Shown: one piece after another, positions 7,140 to 17,239 of the stretch
How positions within the stretch are numbered: the stretch's first letter is position 1
How the letters are laid out: each line of letters starts with the position of its first letter
Position numbers and translations under genes: made by a program
Notes under the pieces: generated by a model
Told to the model about the DNA's origin: nothing
Database searches by the model: none
Seen by the model: only the letters and a program-made list of their open reading frames with translations
Origin: JAAFJU01 sp043764895
GTDB lineage: Bacteria > Cyanobacteriota > Cyanobacteriia > Leptolyngbyales > Leptolyngbyaceae
Assembly: GCA_043764895.1 (NCBI GenBank)
Contig: JAYUJY010000174.1
Span: forward strand, 1 to 64,000
DNA length: 64,000 nucleotides
Direction of reading: 5' to 3'

Positions 7140-10016
7140 TCAGTCTACTATCTTAGCCTCTGGAAATTTCTCCGTTACATAGGTTTCAAGATCCTGTATT
7201 GCGATCGTAATTGCGGCAAGAATCCTACCGATCTCAGATGCCTGTCGATCGGAATCACGATCGGGATCACGATCGGAACCCTCGGTGCTGGCCGTAAGAG
7301 GGCTAGTCAGCGCGGATTGATGGGTTGTGGCGGCGGTCTCAAGCTCCGCTGCTAGTGACGTTAAGACCGAGAGGCCAAGATTTCCGTGGGATCCTCGAAT
7401 TTGGTGAGCGATCGCACGTAACGTTTCATAGTCTTTTCGAGCATGTGCAGTTTGGAGATTGAGACTTCGGGCATGATTTTCGTGGACGGCAAGCTGTAAA
7501 AGTTCGATCGCGAGGGGACGGTTGTCCAAGGTCACTTGCATCAATGCTCTCCAGGCTTCCTCCCAGTTTTGCTTAGGCGGCGGTGCAGATGATGCGGTCT
7601 TTAGGGTTGTTGCTCCATCTGTAGACATTGATTCTTTGGGAGACATTGATTCTTTGGGAGACGTTAACGTGTTTGGATGCATTGTCATCGCTGATAGCTT
7701 GATCGAGATGGCTTGCAACTTGACGTCTAGATCCCCTAGCCGCAAGGGCTTCCCAAAAACATCATTCATCCCCGCATCCAAACAGGCTTTGACCGCAGAC
7801 TCGGAGATGTTAGCGGTCATGGCCACAATGTGAATGTTCTGATACGCCTCATGGCTCGATCGAATGCGTTGGGTGACGGCCAGACCATCTAGTTTTGGCA
7901 TTTGGACATCCATCAAGATCAAATCGTAAGGCTGAAGTTTGATTTGTGTTAAAACAGCCTCACCATCGGTAACAACATCAGCGTGGTAGCCCAGTTGAGT
8001 GAGTTGAAGAAGAATCACTTTCTGATTAACTAGGTTATCTTCTGCGAGTAATATCTTTAGGGGCGATCGAGTAACAAGATCCATAGGGCTTAAGGCATTC
8101 AATTCACTCAATTCATTCTCCACATCACCTTCCTGAGAACGAGCGACAAGCGTAAACAGTGGAACAACTGGAAAATTCAGCGTAAATTCAAATACCGATC
8201 CCACCCCGAGTTCACTGGTGACCTGCAATTGTCCACCCATCTGATTTACCAACTGTTGACTAATCACCAGTCCTAGCCCCGTCCCACCGTAACGTCGCTG
8301 AATGGACGAATCCGCTTGAACAAAGGGCTGAAAAAGCCGATCGATCTGCGGTTTGGACATGCCAATTCCTGAATCTATGACTCGAAAGGTGAGGGAATAG
8401 AGGGTATTAGGGTCATTAGGTTGAGATTTGGTTTGCTGAGATTTAGTTTGCTGAGGTCTAACACGAGTCGAACCTGTTACTTCTAGACGCACTTGTCCCC
8501 GATCGGTAAATTTCACCGCATTCCCTAAAAGATTAAGCAACACCTGCCGCAACCGCAAACCATCGCCCAGAAGTGCCGATGATGAACCGGACTGAAGATT
8601 TTTTTGAAGCGTCGTCTGAATACTATCCTGAATCCTGTATTGGAGTCCAATCGCCTTGGCATGGGCTTTCGTCTCAAGCAATGCGATCGTGAGCTTGACT
8701 TCATCGAATAGATCAAAGGGAACTGATTCTAGCGATAGCTTCCCGGCATCAATCTTCGCAAAATCCAACACATCATTAATCAATCCCAACAACATCTCCC
8801 CGCTGCGATCGATCGTTTGAATAGAGTCGCGATCTTGAGCGTCAAGTCCCGTGCGAGCCAATAGCAAATCGGTCATTCCCAAAATGCCATTCAACGGCGT
8901 CCGCAATTCATGACTCATCACCGCCAAAAACTCACTCCGAACTTGCAGCAGCGCCTGTATCCGCAACCGATCGTTCACCACCGCAACTCCGCCCACTCCG
9001 CCCAACAACAAACAAGGTGCAACCACCGGAATCCATACATTCAGATGAATCGCCACAAGTGCCCCGCTCACCCAAAGCCCTATTGATCCCACCACCACTG
9101 CGCACTGAACGCCCCAAGACCACCGACTCAACCCCCAGCTCAACAGTGCGCCCAAGGGCACTAATGCCCAAATATAGAGAGGATTTAGAACTAGTAAAAA
9201 GTTGTTTTGTAAAATATTATTGATCACCGTCAGATGAAAATAAACGCCGCTGCTGGGGACACTTCGATCGAAAGGCGTTTGAAGCGAGTCTGCCCCTGTG
9301 GTAGTCATGCCGATAAGGACGATTTTGTCTGTAAAAGCTGAGGCCGGAATTTCCCGAGCGAGGACGCTAGAAAAGCTATACCGAGTCGCTTTAGCGGTCG
9401 GTCCCTGCCAGTTCAGCCACAGTAACCGATCGCTTGGCAGCTTTACCGAGTCCTGTGTGATGAGCGAGTGGGTCTGAGAAACCGTAATTCCAAAGGCGTC
9501 TACACCCTGCTCATTAGGCTTGAGCGATCGGGCAATCCCGTCAGAACTACTTCGAGTCATGATATGTCCCATGCCGATCAAAGATTTCTGGAGCGCGGGA
9601 CTTGGAAAGATAGGCATTTGGTCCTGAGTCCAAGCAAGCGGCATCACAACGCGTTGATACTCATCCATCGCCTTCGCCAGTCCAGCATCTTCCCGACTTG
9701 GCTCTGAAAGAAGGATATCAAAGGCAATGACGCTTGGATTGGCGGGAGTGAGTTGTTCGATGAGCTGCTGATATCGCTTGCGAGACCACGGAAATGCCCC
9801 TAATTTTCTTAGACTATCGTCATCAATTTCAATCACGACCACTCGATCGTCCCAAGAACGCGCTCCTCTAGATTGAAACAAAACCCGATAGCTAGCATCT
9901 TCTAACGTCTGCCACATTCCACCCATTTGGGCCAAGCTCAGCCCCAACCCCAACAGGACACCAGGAAGCATTTTCACAAGATGAGGAGAGATTTTTTGAA
10001 GTTGAGCAGGCAGCAT
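7140..10016 (-). CDS. CHASE2-domain hybrid histidine kinase (CHASE2-TM-HisKA-HATPase-REC-Hpt)
   Basis: About 958 residues. A first membrane segment near 15-35, an extracytoplasmic CHASE2 domain (ASYRVLFQSRGARSWDDR to about 270), two or three membrane helices (VLNPLYIWALVPLG onward), HisKA with SHELRTPLNGILGMTDLL, HATPase with N-box NLLGNAVKFTDRG and DSGIGMSKPQ, a REC (LILMDVQMPKLDG), and a C-terminal Hpt with AHQIRGSHGNLG. It therefore contains every step of a phosphorelay. I prefer the ATG at 10016 over a TTG three codons upstream. Two short in-frame repeats (PKESM twice) lie in the REC-Hpt linker. Its immediate downstream neighbour is the DNA-binding regulator. The signal is unknown. Confidence 0.9.
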   Translation of the reverse strand: MLPAQLQKISPHLVKMLPGVLLGLGLSLAQMGGMWQTLEDASYRVLFQSRGARSWDDRVVVIEIDDDSLRKLGAFPWSRKRYQQLIEQLTPANPSVIAFDILLSEPSREDAGLAKAMDEYQRVVMPLAWTQDQMPIFPSPALQKSLIGMGHIMTRSSSDGIARSLKPNEQGVDAFGITVSQTHSLITQDSVKLPSDRLLWLNWQGPTAKATRYSFSSVLAREIPASAFTDKIVLIGMTTTGADSLQTPFDRSVPSSGVYFHLTVINNILQNNFLLVLNPLYIWALVPLGALLSWGLSRWSWGVQCAVVVGSIGLWVSGALVAIHLNVWIPVVAPCLLLGGVGGVAVVNDRLRIQALLQVRSEFLAVMSHELRTPLNGILGMTDLLLARTGLDAQDRDSIQTIDRSGEMLLGLINDVLDFAKIDAGKLSLESVPFDLFDEVKLTIALLETKAHAKAIGLQYRIQDSIQTTLQKNLQSGSSSALLGDGLRLRQVLLNLLGNAVKFTDRGQVRLEVTGSTRVRPQQTKSQQTKSQPNDPNTLYSLTFRVIDSGIGMSKPQIDRLFQPFVQADSSIQRRYGGTGLGLVISQQLVNQMGGQLQVTSELGVGSVFEFTLNFPVVPLFTLVARSQEGDVENELSELNALSPMDLVTRSPLKILLAEDNLVNQKVILLQLTQLGYHADVVTDGEAVLTQIKLQPYDLILMDVQMPKLDGLAVTQRIRSSHEAYQNIHIVAMTANISESAVKACLDAGMNDVFGKPLRLGDLDVKLQAISIKLSAMTMHPNTLTSPKESMSPKESMSTDGATTLKTASSAPPPKQNWEEAWRALMQVTLDNRPLAIELLQLAVHENHARSLNLQTAHARKDYETLRAIAHQIRGSHGNLGLSVLTSLAAELETAATTHQSALTSPLTASTEGSDRDPDRDSDRQASEIGRILAAITIAIQDLETYVTEKFPEAKIVD

Positions 10017-10155
10017 AGGGGACAAAAGCAGTTCACTGCACCAATATTACTAGATATTAATAGATTTTTACGAGATAGACCTTGCTCTCCCCAAGCTATT
10101 TGATCCCTAGTTTCGATCGAAGTAGAAGATTCTTGTGACACTTGCGTACGCTATT

Positions 10156-11733
10156 TTACACCGAAGACTTTATTGGAATCCAAATCCGAAATTCCGTTCC
10201 CTGACCTATTTTTGAGCAGCATTTTAGGGTTCCTTTATGTTTTTCGACAATAATCTGGTAGCTGATAGATAAGCCCAAGCCAGTGCCTTTTCCAACAGGC
10301 TTTGTCGTAAAAAAGGGATCAAATAAACGATGCTGAATTTTCTCTAGAATTCCAATTCCATTGTCAATGATGCGAATCATCACGCCATCAGATTCGATCG
10401 CAGTACAGATCTGAATTTCTGGTTGTTTAATAAGTTTTTGTTGACAAGCCGACTCCATAGCGTCAATAGAATTGCTCAGTAGATTCATAAAAACTTGGTT
10501 GAGAAGACCCGCTGCACAGTCTATCAACGGCAAGTCAGCATATTGCTTGATCAGTATAATAGGAGGATGGTCGTAGCACGCTTTAAGCCGATACTGTAAA
10601 ATAAGTAAGGTACTTTCAAGGCCATCATGAATGTTTACCTGTTTAAATTCCGATTCATCCATGCGTGAGAAATTTCTGAGCGACAGCACAATATCCTGAA
10701 TTCGACTCGCACCCACTTGCATGGATGAAATAACTTGTAAAAAATCAATTTTCAAGAAATCGAACTCGATCTCATCCAATGTATGTTGGACGGATTTTGT
10801 TAAAACTGGATAGGCAGTTTGGTAGACTGAAACTAGTTTAAATAAATCGTTTGTGTACTTGCTTACATAGGTTAAATTACCATAGATAAAGTTAACTGGA
10901 TTATTGATTTCATGGGCGATTCCGGCGACAAGCTGCCCGAGAGACGACATCTTTTCGGTTTGAATCAATTGACTTTGGGTCGATCGCAGCTTAGAAAGCG
11001 TCGTCTTTAAAGTTTCAGCTTGATCGTGAGTGGCTTGATACAATAACGCTTGCCCGATCGCACCCGTTACCTGTGCGAGCAAGTTCGATAAGACCACTAA
11101 ATAATCAGCTTGGGCCGTCACGCGCGCGAATAGCGTTGCTTGATGGGCCGTATTGCCAACTGCAATTAAATATTGAGAAGTGGCATGAGTCGATCGAATC
11201 GGACAAAGAATAAATTCGTCCATCCCCAACGTAGACCCTAAGTTAGGTTCGATCGGGGCATCAAGGGGACTTAAAATAAAATCTTGACCATCACTTCGAT
11301 TTTTCAATCCTCCTAAACAAGGCCAGTCTAAAAGGGATAGCGTAAACTCGATCGGAGCTTCATCATCATCATAGCCGTCCCACAAAAAAGCCCTGAATAC
11401 GTCTGAAGGATCAGTATTTGACAACACATCCCGTTTAAAAATTAAGCATCGCTCAAAATTGAGATCGTACAGCATAAACTCCATAGCAATGGTTAATATT
11501 TCCGTCGGGACAAACGTTGCTTTAAGGCGTTTTGCAATTTCATTGAGTTTCCGATAAAAATTAACTTGTACATCAAGTTTATTCTGAAACTCAATCATCG
11601 ATCGTTCGACTTGAACCAGCCGTGTTACTTGGGCAACAAGCTGCTGATTAGAGGTCTCGACATGCTGTAAAGTACTCAGTTTATTGCGCAGTTTTTGGTT
11701 TTCAGCCTGAAGCCTTTCTAGTTCGAGGTTCAT
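10156..11733 (-). CDS. Soluble sensor histidine kinase with N-terminal coiled coil and GAF-like domain
   Basis: 525 residues without membrane segments. Residues 1-55 form a leucine-rich coiled coil; about 60-230 look like a GAF-type sensor; a second coiled coil leads to an H-box VAGIAHEINNPVNFIYGN, then the N-box FMNLLSNSIDAM, DNGIGI and GKGTGLGLSIS. This is the HEINNP subclass common in cyanobacteria. It sits 27 bp downstream of the FIST gene and 130 bp upstream of the CHASE2 kinase, all on the same strand. FIST proteins often feed small-molecule signals to adjacent kinases, so this kinase is the likely partner. Confidence 0.88.
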   Translation of the reverse strand: MNLELERLQAENQKLRNKLSTLQHVETSNQQLVAQVTRLVQVERSMIEFQNKLDVQVNFYRKLNEIAKRLKATFVPTEILTIAMEFMLYDLNFERCLIFKRDVLSNTDPSDVFRAFLWDGYDDDEAPIEFTLSLLDWPCLGGLKNRSDGQDFILSPLDAPIEPNLGSTLGMDEFILCPIRSTHATSQYLIAVGNTAHQATLFARVTAQADYLVVLSNLLAQVTGAIGQALLYQATHDQAETLKTTLSKLRSTQSQLIQTEKMSSLGQLVAGIAHEINNPVNFIYGNLTYVSKYTNDLFKLVSVYQTAYPVLTKSVQHTLDEIEFDFLKIDFLQVISSMQVGASRIQDIVLSLRNFSRMDESEFKQVNIHDGLESTLLILQYRLKACYDHPPIILIKQYADLPLIDCAAGLLNQVFMNLLSNSIDAMESACQQKLIKQPEIQICTAIESDGVMIRIIDNGIGILEKIQHRLFDPFFTTKPVGKGTGLGLSISYQIIVEKHKGTLKCCSKIGQGTEFRIWIPIKSSV

Positions 11734-11760
11734 TGGACATTAATGGGTGAAACGGTGAAT

Positions 11761-12954
11761 TTATGAATAGATAGCAACTAGGACGAGCGTATAGTTGTGA
11801 AATGTGTTTCGTTGTCCGATCGGGGCGATTTCCCCATGGGAATAGAAGCCAATCCAAGGGAGATCTGTGCCAATACTGTTCTGGAGTTGATGGAGATTCT
11901 GATGCTTTTGATTCTCTGTTAAAACTGATTTTCCTCGACCATAGCAATCAAACTGAAAGATCAACTTTGGCGATCGTCCGTCAAGTTGATCCTTAATAGA
12001 TTGAGCCAGTTTTTCGGTGCCTTGGTAGATGAGTTCTTGGTCGCGTCGCATCACCCAAATGCTAGTTCCTTCAAACACCTCTGTTTGTAAGATTACTGCT
12101 CCCGCTGCTTCATCTTTACGAGGTAAATAGCGAATCGCAAACTCGTCCTCACCCTGAAGTTTAAACCCGAAGCAAAAGGAAACCATGGTGCGATCCCATC
12201 GAGCCAGCTCGTCCTCCCTGAAGTACTGCCGCAGCACTTCAAAAACGGGTCTATGATCGAGTTCATAAATCATGTTGTCTGTCGCACGCGTGATTTTGTA
12301 CTCAGTGCCGATCGGAACACAGCCATGATTTGCGGCCCATGCAACTTGAGCGGTGCCAGACATAAGTGCAACAACGGTCCCATCCGTCAACACGCGATCG
12401 TCACAAAACTGGTACGTTAGTTTCATGTCTAAATTACTACCCGCAGCCCCGCCTAAGATGGGCAAGAAGTTTTGTGTTTGCAGCGTAGACTGTAGGCCCG
12501 TCGCAAGTCTATCAAAGTTGAGGGTCAGCCCATCGGTAAAGAGGAATAGGGCGATCGGATTAGTCGGCATATCTATCTGAATCTTACGGCCCAAGGCTTT
12601 TCCCACCTGCTCAAAACTCAGTCTCTCAGAATCAGTTTCCTGATGATGCGTAAGGTGAGTTTTAAAGTGCAATTCATCAGACCTAATCACCATTACAGCA
12701 ACAGAAAAACTAGATTCGTCTGCCTCTCCCTGTACGATCACGCCTTGCCCAGAGCAGCCGACCAAAGGACATCCTCCGGTCACTTGCCTAACGGCGGACA
12801 ATAATTTTTCTGGATTGTATCCTAGTGAAGCGAAAAGTAGGACAAAATCCGGCTCCTCAGTTCCCGCCGCAAGAAATGCTTTTTTAACAGCCTCTTGAGC
12901 AGCTTTAACGGCGTTTCGCTGGTGACTAACTCCAACTCCAGTGAGCGTTCCCAT
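11761..12954 (-). CDS. FIST N/C-domain sensory protein
   Basis: 397 residues. The N-terminal FIST domain shows LLFASLGYNPEKLLSAVRQV and GCPLVGCSGQGVI; the C-terminal FIST_C region contains AVILQTEVFEGTSIWVMRRD and ends in QNSIGTDLPWIGFYSHGEIA. FIST domains are thought to bind small ligands such as amino acids and to act with kinases or methyl-accepting proteins. A GGAG site precedes the ATG. First gene of the signalling operon (FIST, kinase, CHASE2 hybrid kinase, regulator). The ligand is not predictable. Confidence 0.88.
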   Translation of the reverse strand: MGTLTGVGVSHQRNAVKAAQEAVKKAFLAAGTEEPDFVLLFASLGYNPEKLLSAVRQVTGGCPLVGCSGQGVIVQGEADESSFSVAVMVIRSDELHFKTHLTHHQETDSERLSFEQVGKALGRKIQIDMPTNPIALFLFTDGLTLNFDRLATGLQSTLQTQNFLPILGGAAGSNLDMKLTYQFCDDRVLTDGTVVALMSGTAQVAWAANHGCVPIGTEYKITRATDNMIYELDHRPVFEVLRQYFREDELARWDRTMVSFCFGFKLQGEDEFAIRYLPRKDEAAGAVILQTEVFEGTSIWVMRRDQELIYQGTEKLAQSIKDQLDGRSPKLIFQFDCYGRGKSVLTENQKHQNLHQLQNSIGTDLPWIGFYSHGEIAPIGQRNTFHNYTLVLVAIYS

Positions 12955-13097
12955 GATTTATTTCTCCGTTAATTCTGCGTATCAACATCAACTATAAGCC
13001 GCTGTATTTAAGCGGCCTAAATCTGTGTATTGATAGAGTTCCCTAATGTATTAACAACAGAACATGCGATTAATCACACTAAAGTTAGAGATTATGG

Positions 13098-14117
13098 CTA
13101 AATACTGGGTTTTTGAGCCACGATCGTGCGGTGACGAGGGTCTGATTCGACGGTGTGACCGTTGACAAACCCTGTGTTTGTCAGGGCTGCTTCAATGTCA
13201 AAGGTATAGTAATCGTCTGTCCAGGGTTCTGTACTTTTCATTAGAGTAAAGAGCACGGGCGGAAGGCTCTGAATCACTTGAGAGTATGGATTGTTATCGA
13301 CGATCGCACAGGTTCCGCCCGGTCTGAGAATCCGGTTGATTTCTTGAAAAATTTCCACCGTGGCCGATCGAGGCAATTCATGCAAAACAAATTGCAGCGT
13401 CACTAAGTCAAACGATTCATTGGCAAACCCTGTAGCTTCAGCTCGTCCATGAATCCAGGCGGCAATCTTATGCTCTGGGTCTCTCTGTTGGGCGATCGCT
13501 AACATATAAGGGGACAAGTCAAATCCAGTCGTGTAGACCGGGCTATTTTGCTGGGATTGATAATAGTGATGGAGCGTCAATGTTGATATTCCAACGCTAC
13601 AGCCGATGTCTAGAATATCGATCGCAGTGACCTGTTGATCCGCTAAAACTTGATGAAAACTCGATCGCAATCGGGCCTGTGCCTCAACGGCTGTTAGTGC
13701 TTCTTCTTTCCAGATGCGGAGGGCCATGGAATAAGTTGCAGACTCCGCTTCAAAAGCCGCATCCCAACAAAGATTTCCGTCATCATAGGCATGGAACGGA
13801 ACTTGATAATAATCAGGATATTGAATCGTTGGGTTGGTCACATTTTTTAGGGTCGATTGGATTCCCGAAGCCTTTAACCGTTCGTAATTTTCACGCCAAG
13901 GAATGCCATTTTTTTCAGCCGTCTTAATCAAGACCTGACGAGCTTGCTGCTTCATTACGCTGTAAATAGGCTTCGTCTTGATCAAACGGTTGACGACCCG
14001 AGATAACAGGTTTTCCCCAGCCCAATCCGGCTTTTGCTTTTTGACCGTGGCTTCTTGACCTGTGGCTTTTTGACCTGTGGCTTCTTGACCTGTGAAGTGT
14101 TGCATTTCAGCGCTCAT
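13098..14117 (-). CDS. Class I SAM-dependent methyltransferase
   Basis: 339 residues with a Rossmann methyltransferase core: motif I ILDIGCSVGISTLTLHHYY, an acidic strand TTGFDLSPYMLAIAQQRDP, and FDLVTLQFVLHELP then ILRPGGTCAIVDNNP. Substrate not identifiable; the LHELPR/EINRILRPGG region is like small-molecule or lipid methyltransferases. The N-terminus carries a short tandem repeat, TGQEAT/TGQKAT/TGQEAT, encoded by 18-bp DNA repeats. Flanked by the FIST operon upstream on the map and the DUF1460 gene, 41 bp away on the same strand. Confidence 0.85.
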   Translation of the reverse strand: MSAEMQHFTGQEATGQKATGQEATVKKQKPDWAGENLLSRVVNRLIKTKPIYSVMKQQARQVLIKTAEKNGIPWRENYERLKASGIQSTLKNVTNPTIQYPDYYQVPFHAYDDGNLCWDAAFEAESATYSMALRIWKEEALTAVEAQARLRSSFHQVLADQQVTAIDILDIGCSVGISTLTLHHYYQSQQNSPVYTTGFDLSPYMLAIAQQRDPEHKIAAWIHGRAEATGFANESFDLVTLQFVLHELPRSATVEIFQEINRILRPGGTCAIVDNNPYSQVIQSLPPVLFTLMKSTEPWTDDYYTFDIEAALTNTGFVNGHTVESDPRHRTIVAQKPSI

Positions 14118-14158
14118 AAGTTAACTGACCCAAATAACCGACCCAAACGAAGCAATTT

Positions 14159-15232
14159 CTATTTTAGCGGGAGTGGGCGCGCGACTACAATTCCGATCGC
14201 CCCATCGACATTCCCGACATAAGTCGCCAAATCCGGTGATATTTTAATACCCGATCGCACCGACGCGTGCATGAGTCCGGTTCTTGACGATCGCGCTGTT
14301 CCATTGGTGTCAAGACGCTGATACACGATTCCACTATGAGTCACATCCAACTCTTTCATGCGAGTAACAATGCCAACGACATCACCGGGCTGAAGCTTAG
14401 AATAATGCTGAGAAATCTGCTGAGTGGGAATATAAAATACATTCTTCGTCTCGATCGCGGCTTCGGTTTCAGCAATGCAGGTGCGAAATTTTAGAGATGC
14501 AACTAAGACTGGATATTTCCTCCAATTCTGACTCATAAAGGAAAGCGATCGATCTAATGGGACACCCCCAAGCGATTGGCCCAGCTCTTGAACGAGTCCT
14601 CGCCTGTTGTGGTCCAATATCCAGTCTGAAAAATAGTGTAATCGACTGCAATAGTCACCTAAAGTTCCATTGCGATAACGATACTGCTGCAACGCATTAA
14701 AAAACAACGTTTCCGCTTGTGTGTCTGAAAGATTAGGCTGTTGGAACGTCTGCGCTAGAGCTAATACCGTTTCAACAAATAAGACACAATCAAACTGCTG
14801 AAGTGATGCGGTTAAGGTTTCCTGACCTGATCCATTTTGCAATGCATTTCGTGATGTGTTCTGCAATACGCGATCGAGTAAATTTGCCTGATATTCACTG
14901 CCTAAAAATGATTCGCCAACGCGTTGTGTCAGTGTTCCGATCGGTAAGTTTCTCCAATCTTCAGTTCTAGCACGGCTACGAAGTTGATTAAAGATTTTGC
15001 GATCGCTTGGACTCAGGGTGACAACGGAAAGGTCGATCGGTTGGGACGATGACACGGATGGCAATGAGAAACGGGATGGCGTAGCACGGGGTATCACCCG
15101 AATCTGAGGGGCTGCACTCACGGCTGTATCATGCATAGAAGACGTCGGTGCCGTGACCCAAAATAGTGCGCCTATCCCACACGATAGACCTCCCAATCCC
15201 CCGATCGTCCATCGATGCCCCAAAGATCCCAT
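14159..15232 (-). CDS. Exported DUF1460 (amidase-like, NlpC/P60-superfamily) protein
   Basis: About 357 residues. The start at the ATG at 15232 has a GAGG site 6 nt upstream and gives an N-terminus with one hydrophobic export segment (GGLGGLSCGIGALFWVTA). The catalytic-type residues of DUF1460 are visible: Cys in FDCVLFVETVLAL, His in DVTHSGIVY, and LMHASVRSG. The family is annotated as N-acetylmuramoyl-L-alanine amidase-like, so a peptidoglycan role in the periplasm is likely but unproven. A linker rich in P/S/R precedes the domain. Confidence 0.8.
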   Translation of the reverse strand: MGSLGHRWTIGGLGGLSCGIGALFWVTAPTSSMHDTAVSAAPQIRVIPRATPSRFSLPSVSSSQPIDLSVVTLSPSDRKIFNQLRSRARTEDWRNLPIGTLTQRVGESFLGSEYQANLLDRVLQNTSRNALQNGSGQETLTASLQQFDCVLFVETVLALAQTFQQPNLSDTQAETLFFNALQQYRYRNGTLGDYCSRLHYFSDWILDHNRRGLVQELGQSLGGVPLDRSLSFMSQNWRKYPVLVASLKFRTCIAETEAAIETKNVFYIPTQQISQHYSKLQPGDVVGIVTRMKELDVTHSGIVYQRLDTNGTARSSRTGLMHASVRSGIKISPDLATYVGNVDGAIGIVVARPLPLK

Positions 15233-15375
15233 TACACGCCTCAATTCACACTTTATTTCACCTGGGTTACTTTAACATTTCAAGCTACGGTTGAACTAAG
15301 TATTGAGCCAAATTTTCGACCATCGTGCAATATTCTTCAATATTTCGATTAATATAAGCGTAATACTCCAAACTA

Positions 15376-15828
15376 ATGGAATCTTTTACTATGTTCATCC
15401 AATCTTTAAAATTCATCGCACTCGGGGTCATGGGTGCGATCGCACTTAACGTCGTCACACCAACCCTTACCTCCGCAAAAGACGCCGCAAAACAGGCTCC
15501 ACAAGCAGCCACGCCTACCGCTAGAAAAGCTGCCCCATCCATTTGGGAGCAACTCAACCTCACCAAAGAACAAAAAGGTAAGCTCCAAGCTCTCCGAACT
15601 AAGCGAACCATTACCATCAGCAAGGTTCTCAATAAAGATCAAAAAGCGACCTTTGATAAGCTGCGCGGCAAGAAGAAAGTGATGGACATGTTCACGGAAC
15701 TCAAGCTAGACGTAAACCAACAGAAATTGGTAAAGGCAGCGATCCAACAGGCCAATAAGGACATCATCTTAGTCCTCACCCCAGAACAACAAAAGCAACT
15801 CAGTGCCCGTAAGGAATCGGCTGAGTAG
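15376..15828 (+). CDS. Spy/CpxP-like periplasmic LTxxQ protein
   Basis: 150 residues with a signal peptide (MFIQSLKFIALGVMGAIAL) and a mature helical, Lys/Gln-rich part containing LNLTKEQKGKLQALRT and LTPEQQKQL, i.e. the repeated LTxxQ pattern of the Spy/CpxP family of small periplasmic chaperone-like proteins. Translation may start at the first ATG or at the fifth codon after it. Transcribed alone on the plus strand between minus-strand genes, and convergent with the REC-kinase. Confidence 0.7.
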   Translation: MESFTMFIQSLKFIALGVMGAIALNVVTPTLTSAKDAAKQAPQAATPTARKAAPSIWEQLNLTKEQKGKLQALRTKRTITISKVLNKDQKATFDKLRGKKKVMDMFTELKLDVNQQKLVKAAIQQANKDIILVLTPEQQKQLSARKESAE

Positions 15829-15871
15829 TTTTTAGGTTTGTCAGGATGAACCTTGATTTATTCTGACAAAT

Positions 15872-17239
15872 CTATTCCATAGGTAGACAAATTCTAAATT
15901 CAGATCCCTTGCCCTGAACAGACGTGCAGTCTAACGTTCCATGGTGTTTATCGACGATAATCTGTTGACTAATGGCAAGACCTAATCCTGTGCCACGACC
16001 GATCGGTTTGGTGGTGAAAGACTGCTCAAAAATGCGTTCTCGAATGGATTCTGGAACACCGATTCCATTGTCACGAATGGTAAAATAAACTTCATTTCGA
16101 TCGACATTAGCAGATGTAATAATTTCAATCTGCCCGATGTGATTCTTCAAGTGATCGGGCTGCTCATAGTATTCATCAATGGCATCAATCGCATTTGCGA
16201 TGACATTCATAAACACTTGATTGAGAGGTCCAGCATAGGCATCAATGGCTGGAATAGCGCCTAAAGAGGAGACGACTTGTATTTCAGGACGAGTGCTGTT
16301 GGCTTTCAGACGATGCTTCAAAATCATCAGGGTGCTTTCTAACCCGTCATGAATCTGTATTTTCTCCTTTGCATGATCATCCGATCGGGCAAAACTTCGT
16401 AGCGACAGGCTAATTTCCTGAATTCGCGAAGAACTCGTCTGCATTGACTTTAGAAGCTTCGGCAAATCTTCTGCTAGATAGTCTACTTCTATTTCTTCTG
16501 AACGAGTTGTTATCTGAGGATCGGGCGTTGGGTAAATCTCTTGATATAGAGCGATCAATCCTAAAAGATCTTGAATATAGCTAACGGCATGTTTGATATT
16601 TCCGTCAATGCAGCCAATGGGGTTATTGATTTCATGTCCAATGCCTGCAACAAGCTGCCCCAAGACCGACATTTTTTCACTTTGAATCAGTTGAAGTTGA
16701 GCCGTTTGAAGCTGATTGAGAGAGCCTTCAAGTTCTTGAGTTCGCTCTAGGACGCGCTGTTCAAGACGGTTGTTGAGATAGAATAAGTTGAGATGAAGCT
16801 TAATTCGAGCGAGGACTTCCTCATGTTGAAAAGGCTTGGTAATATAATCAACAGCCCCAAGTTCTAGTCCCTTCACCTTGTCTACTGTATCAGAAAGGGC
16901 AGTCATGAAAATAATCGGCAGACGCTGCGTTCTTGGGTTAGCTTTGAGCTGACGACAGGTCTCAAAACCGTCAATTCCAGGCATCATGACATCCAGCAAA
17001 ATCAAGTCGGGCAGGGCATAGTCTACTTGCTCAATAGCCGACTCACCGTCTGTTGCCACGAGCGTCGTCCAGCCTTGATCGCGAAGGGCATCCGACAAAA
17101 CTTTTAGGTTGGTGGGATTATCATCCACAATTAGAATTTTGGGCGTGGATGAAAAATATTCTATTGACCCCTTGCGATCGCTGATCGTCTCACCGATCGT
17201 CACCGCGATGGTCGAAATGGGTTGAGCGCTAGCGATCAT
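15872..17239 (-). CDS. REC-HisKA hybrid kinase (response-regulator-fronted histidine kinase)
   Basis: 455 residues: an N-terminal REC (ILIVDDNPTNLKVLSDAL, phospho-site in LILLDVMMPGIDG, YITKPF), a coiled coil (RLEQRVLERTQELEGSLNQL), H-box VAGIGHEINNPIGC, N-box NVIANAIDAID, DNGIGV and GRGTGLGLAIS. It is the same kinase subclass as the one at 10156-11733 and the two are probably paralogues. The start codon overlaps the stop of the CHASE2 kinase (ATGA, 4 bp), indicating translational coupling and a shared phosphorelay. Confidence 0.9.
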   Translation of the reverse strand: MIASAQPISTIAVTIGETISDRKGSIEYFSSTPKILIVDDNPTNLKVLSDALRDQGWTTLVATDGESAIEQVDYALPDLILLDVMMPGIDGFETCRQLKANPRTQRLPIIFMTALSDTVDKVKGLELGAVDYITKPFQHEEVLARIKLHLNLFYLNNRLEQRVLERTQELEGSLNQLQTAQLQLIQSEKMSVLGQLVAGIGHEINNPIGCIDGNIKHAVSYIQDLLGLIALYQEIYPTPDPQITTRSEEIEVDYLAEDLPKLLKSMQTSSSRIQEISLSLRSFARSDDHAKEKIQIHDGLESTLMILKHRLKANSTRPEIQVVSSLGAIPAIDAYAGPLNQVFMNVIANAIDAIDEYYEQPDHLKNHIGQIEIITSANVDRNEVYFTIRDNGIGVPESIRERIFEQSFTTKPIGRGTGLGLAISQQIIVDKHHGTLDCTSVQGKGSEFRICLPME

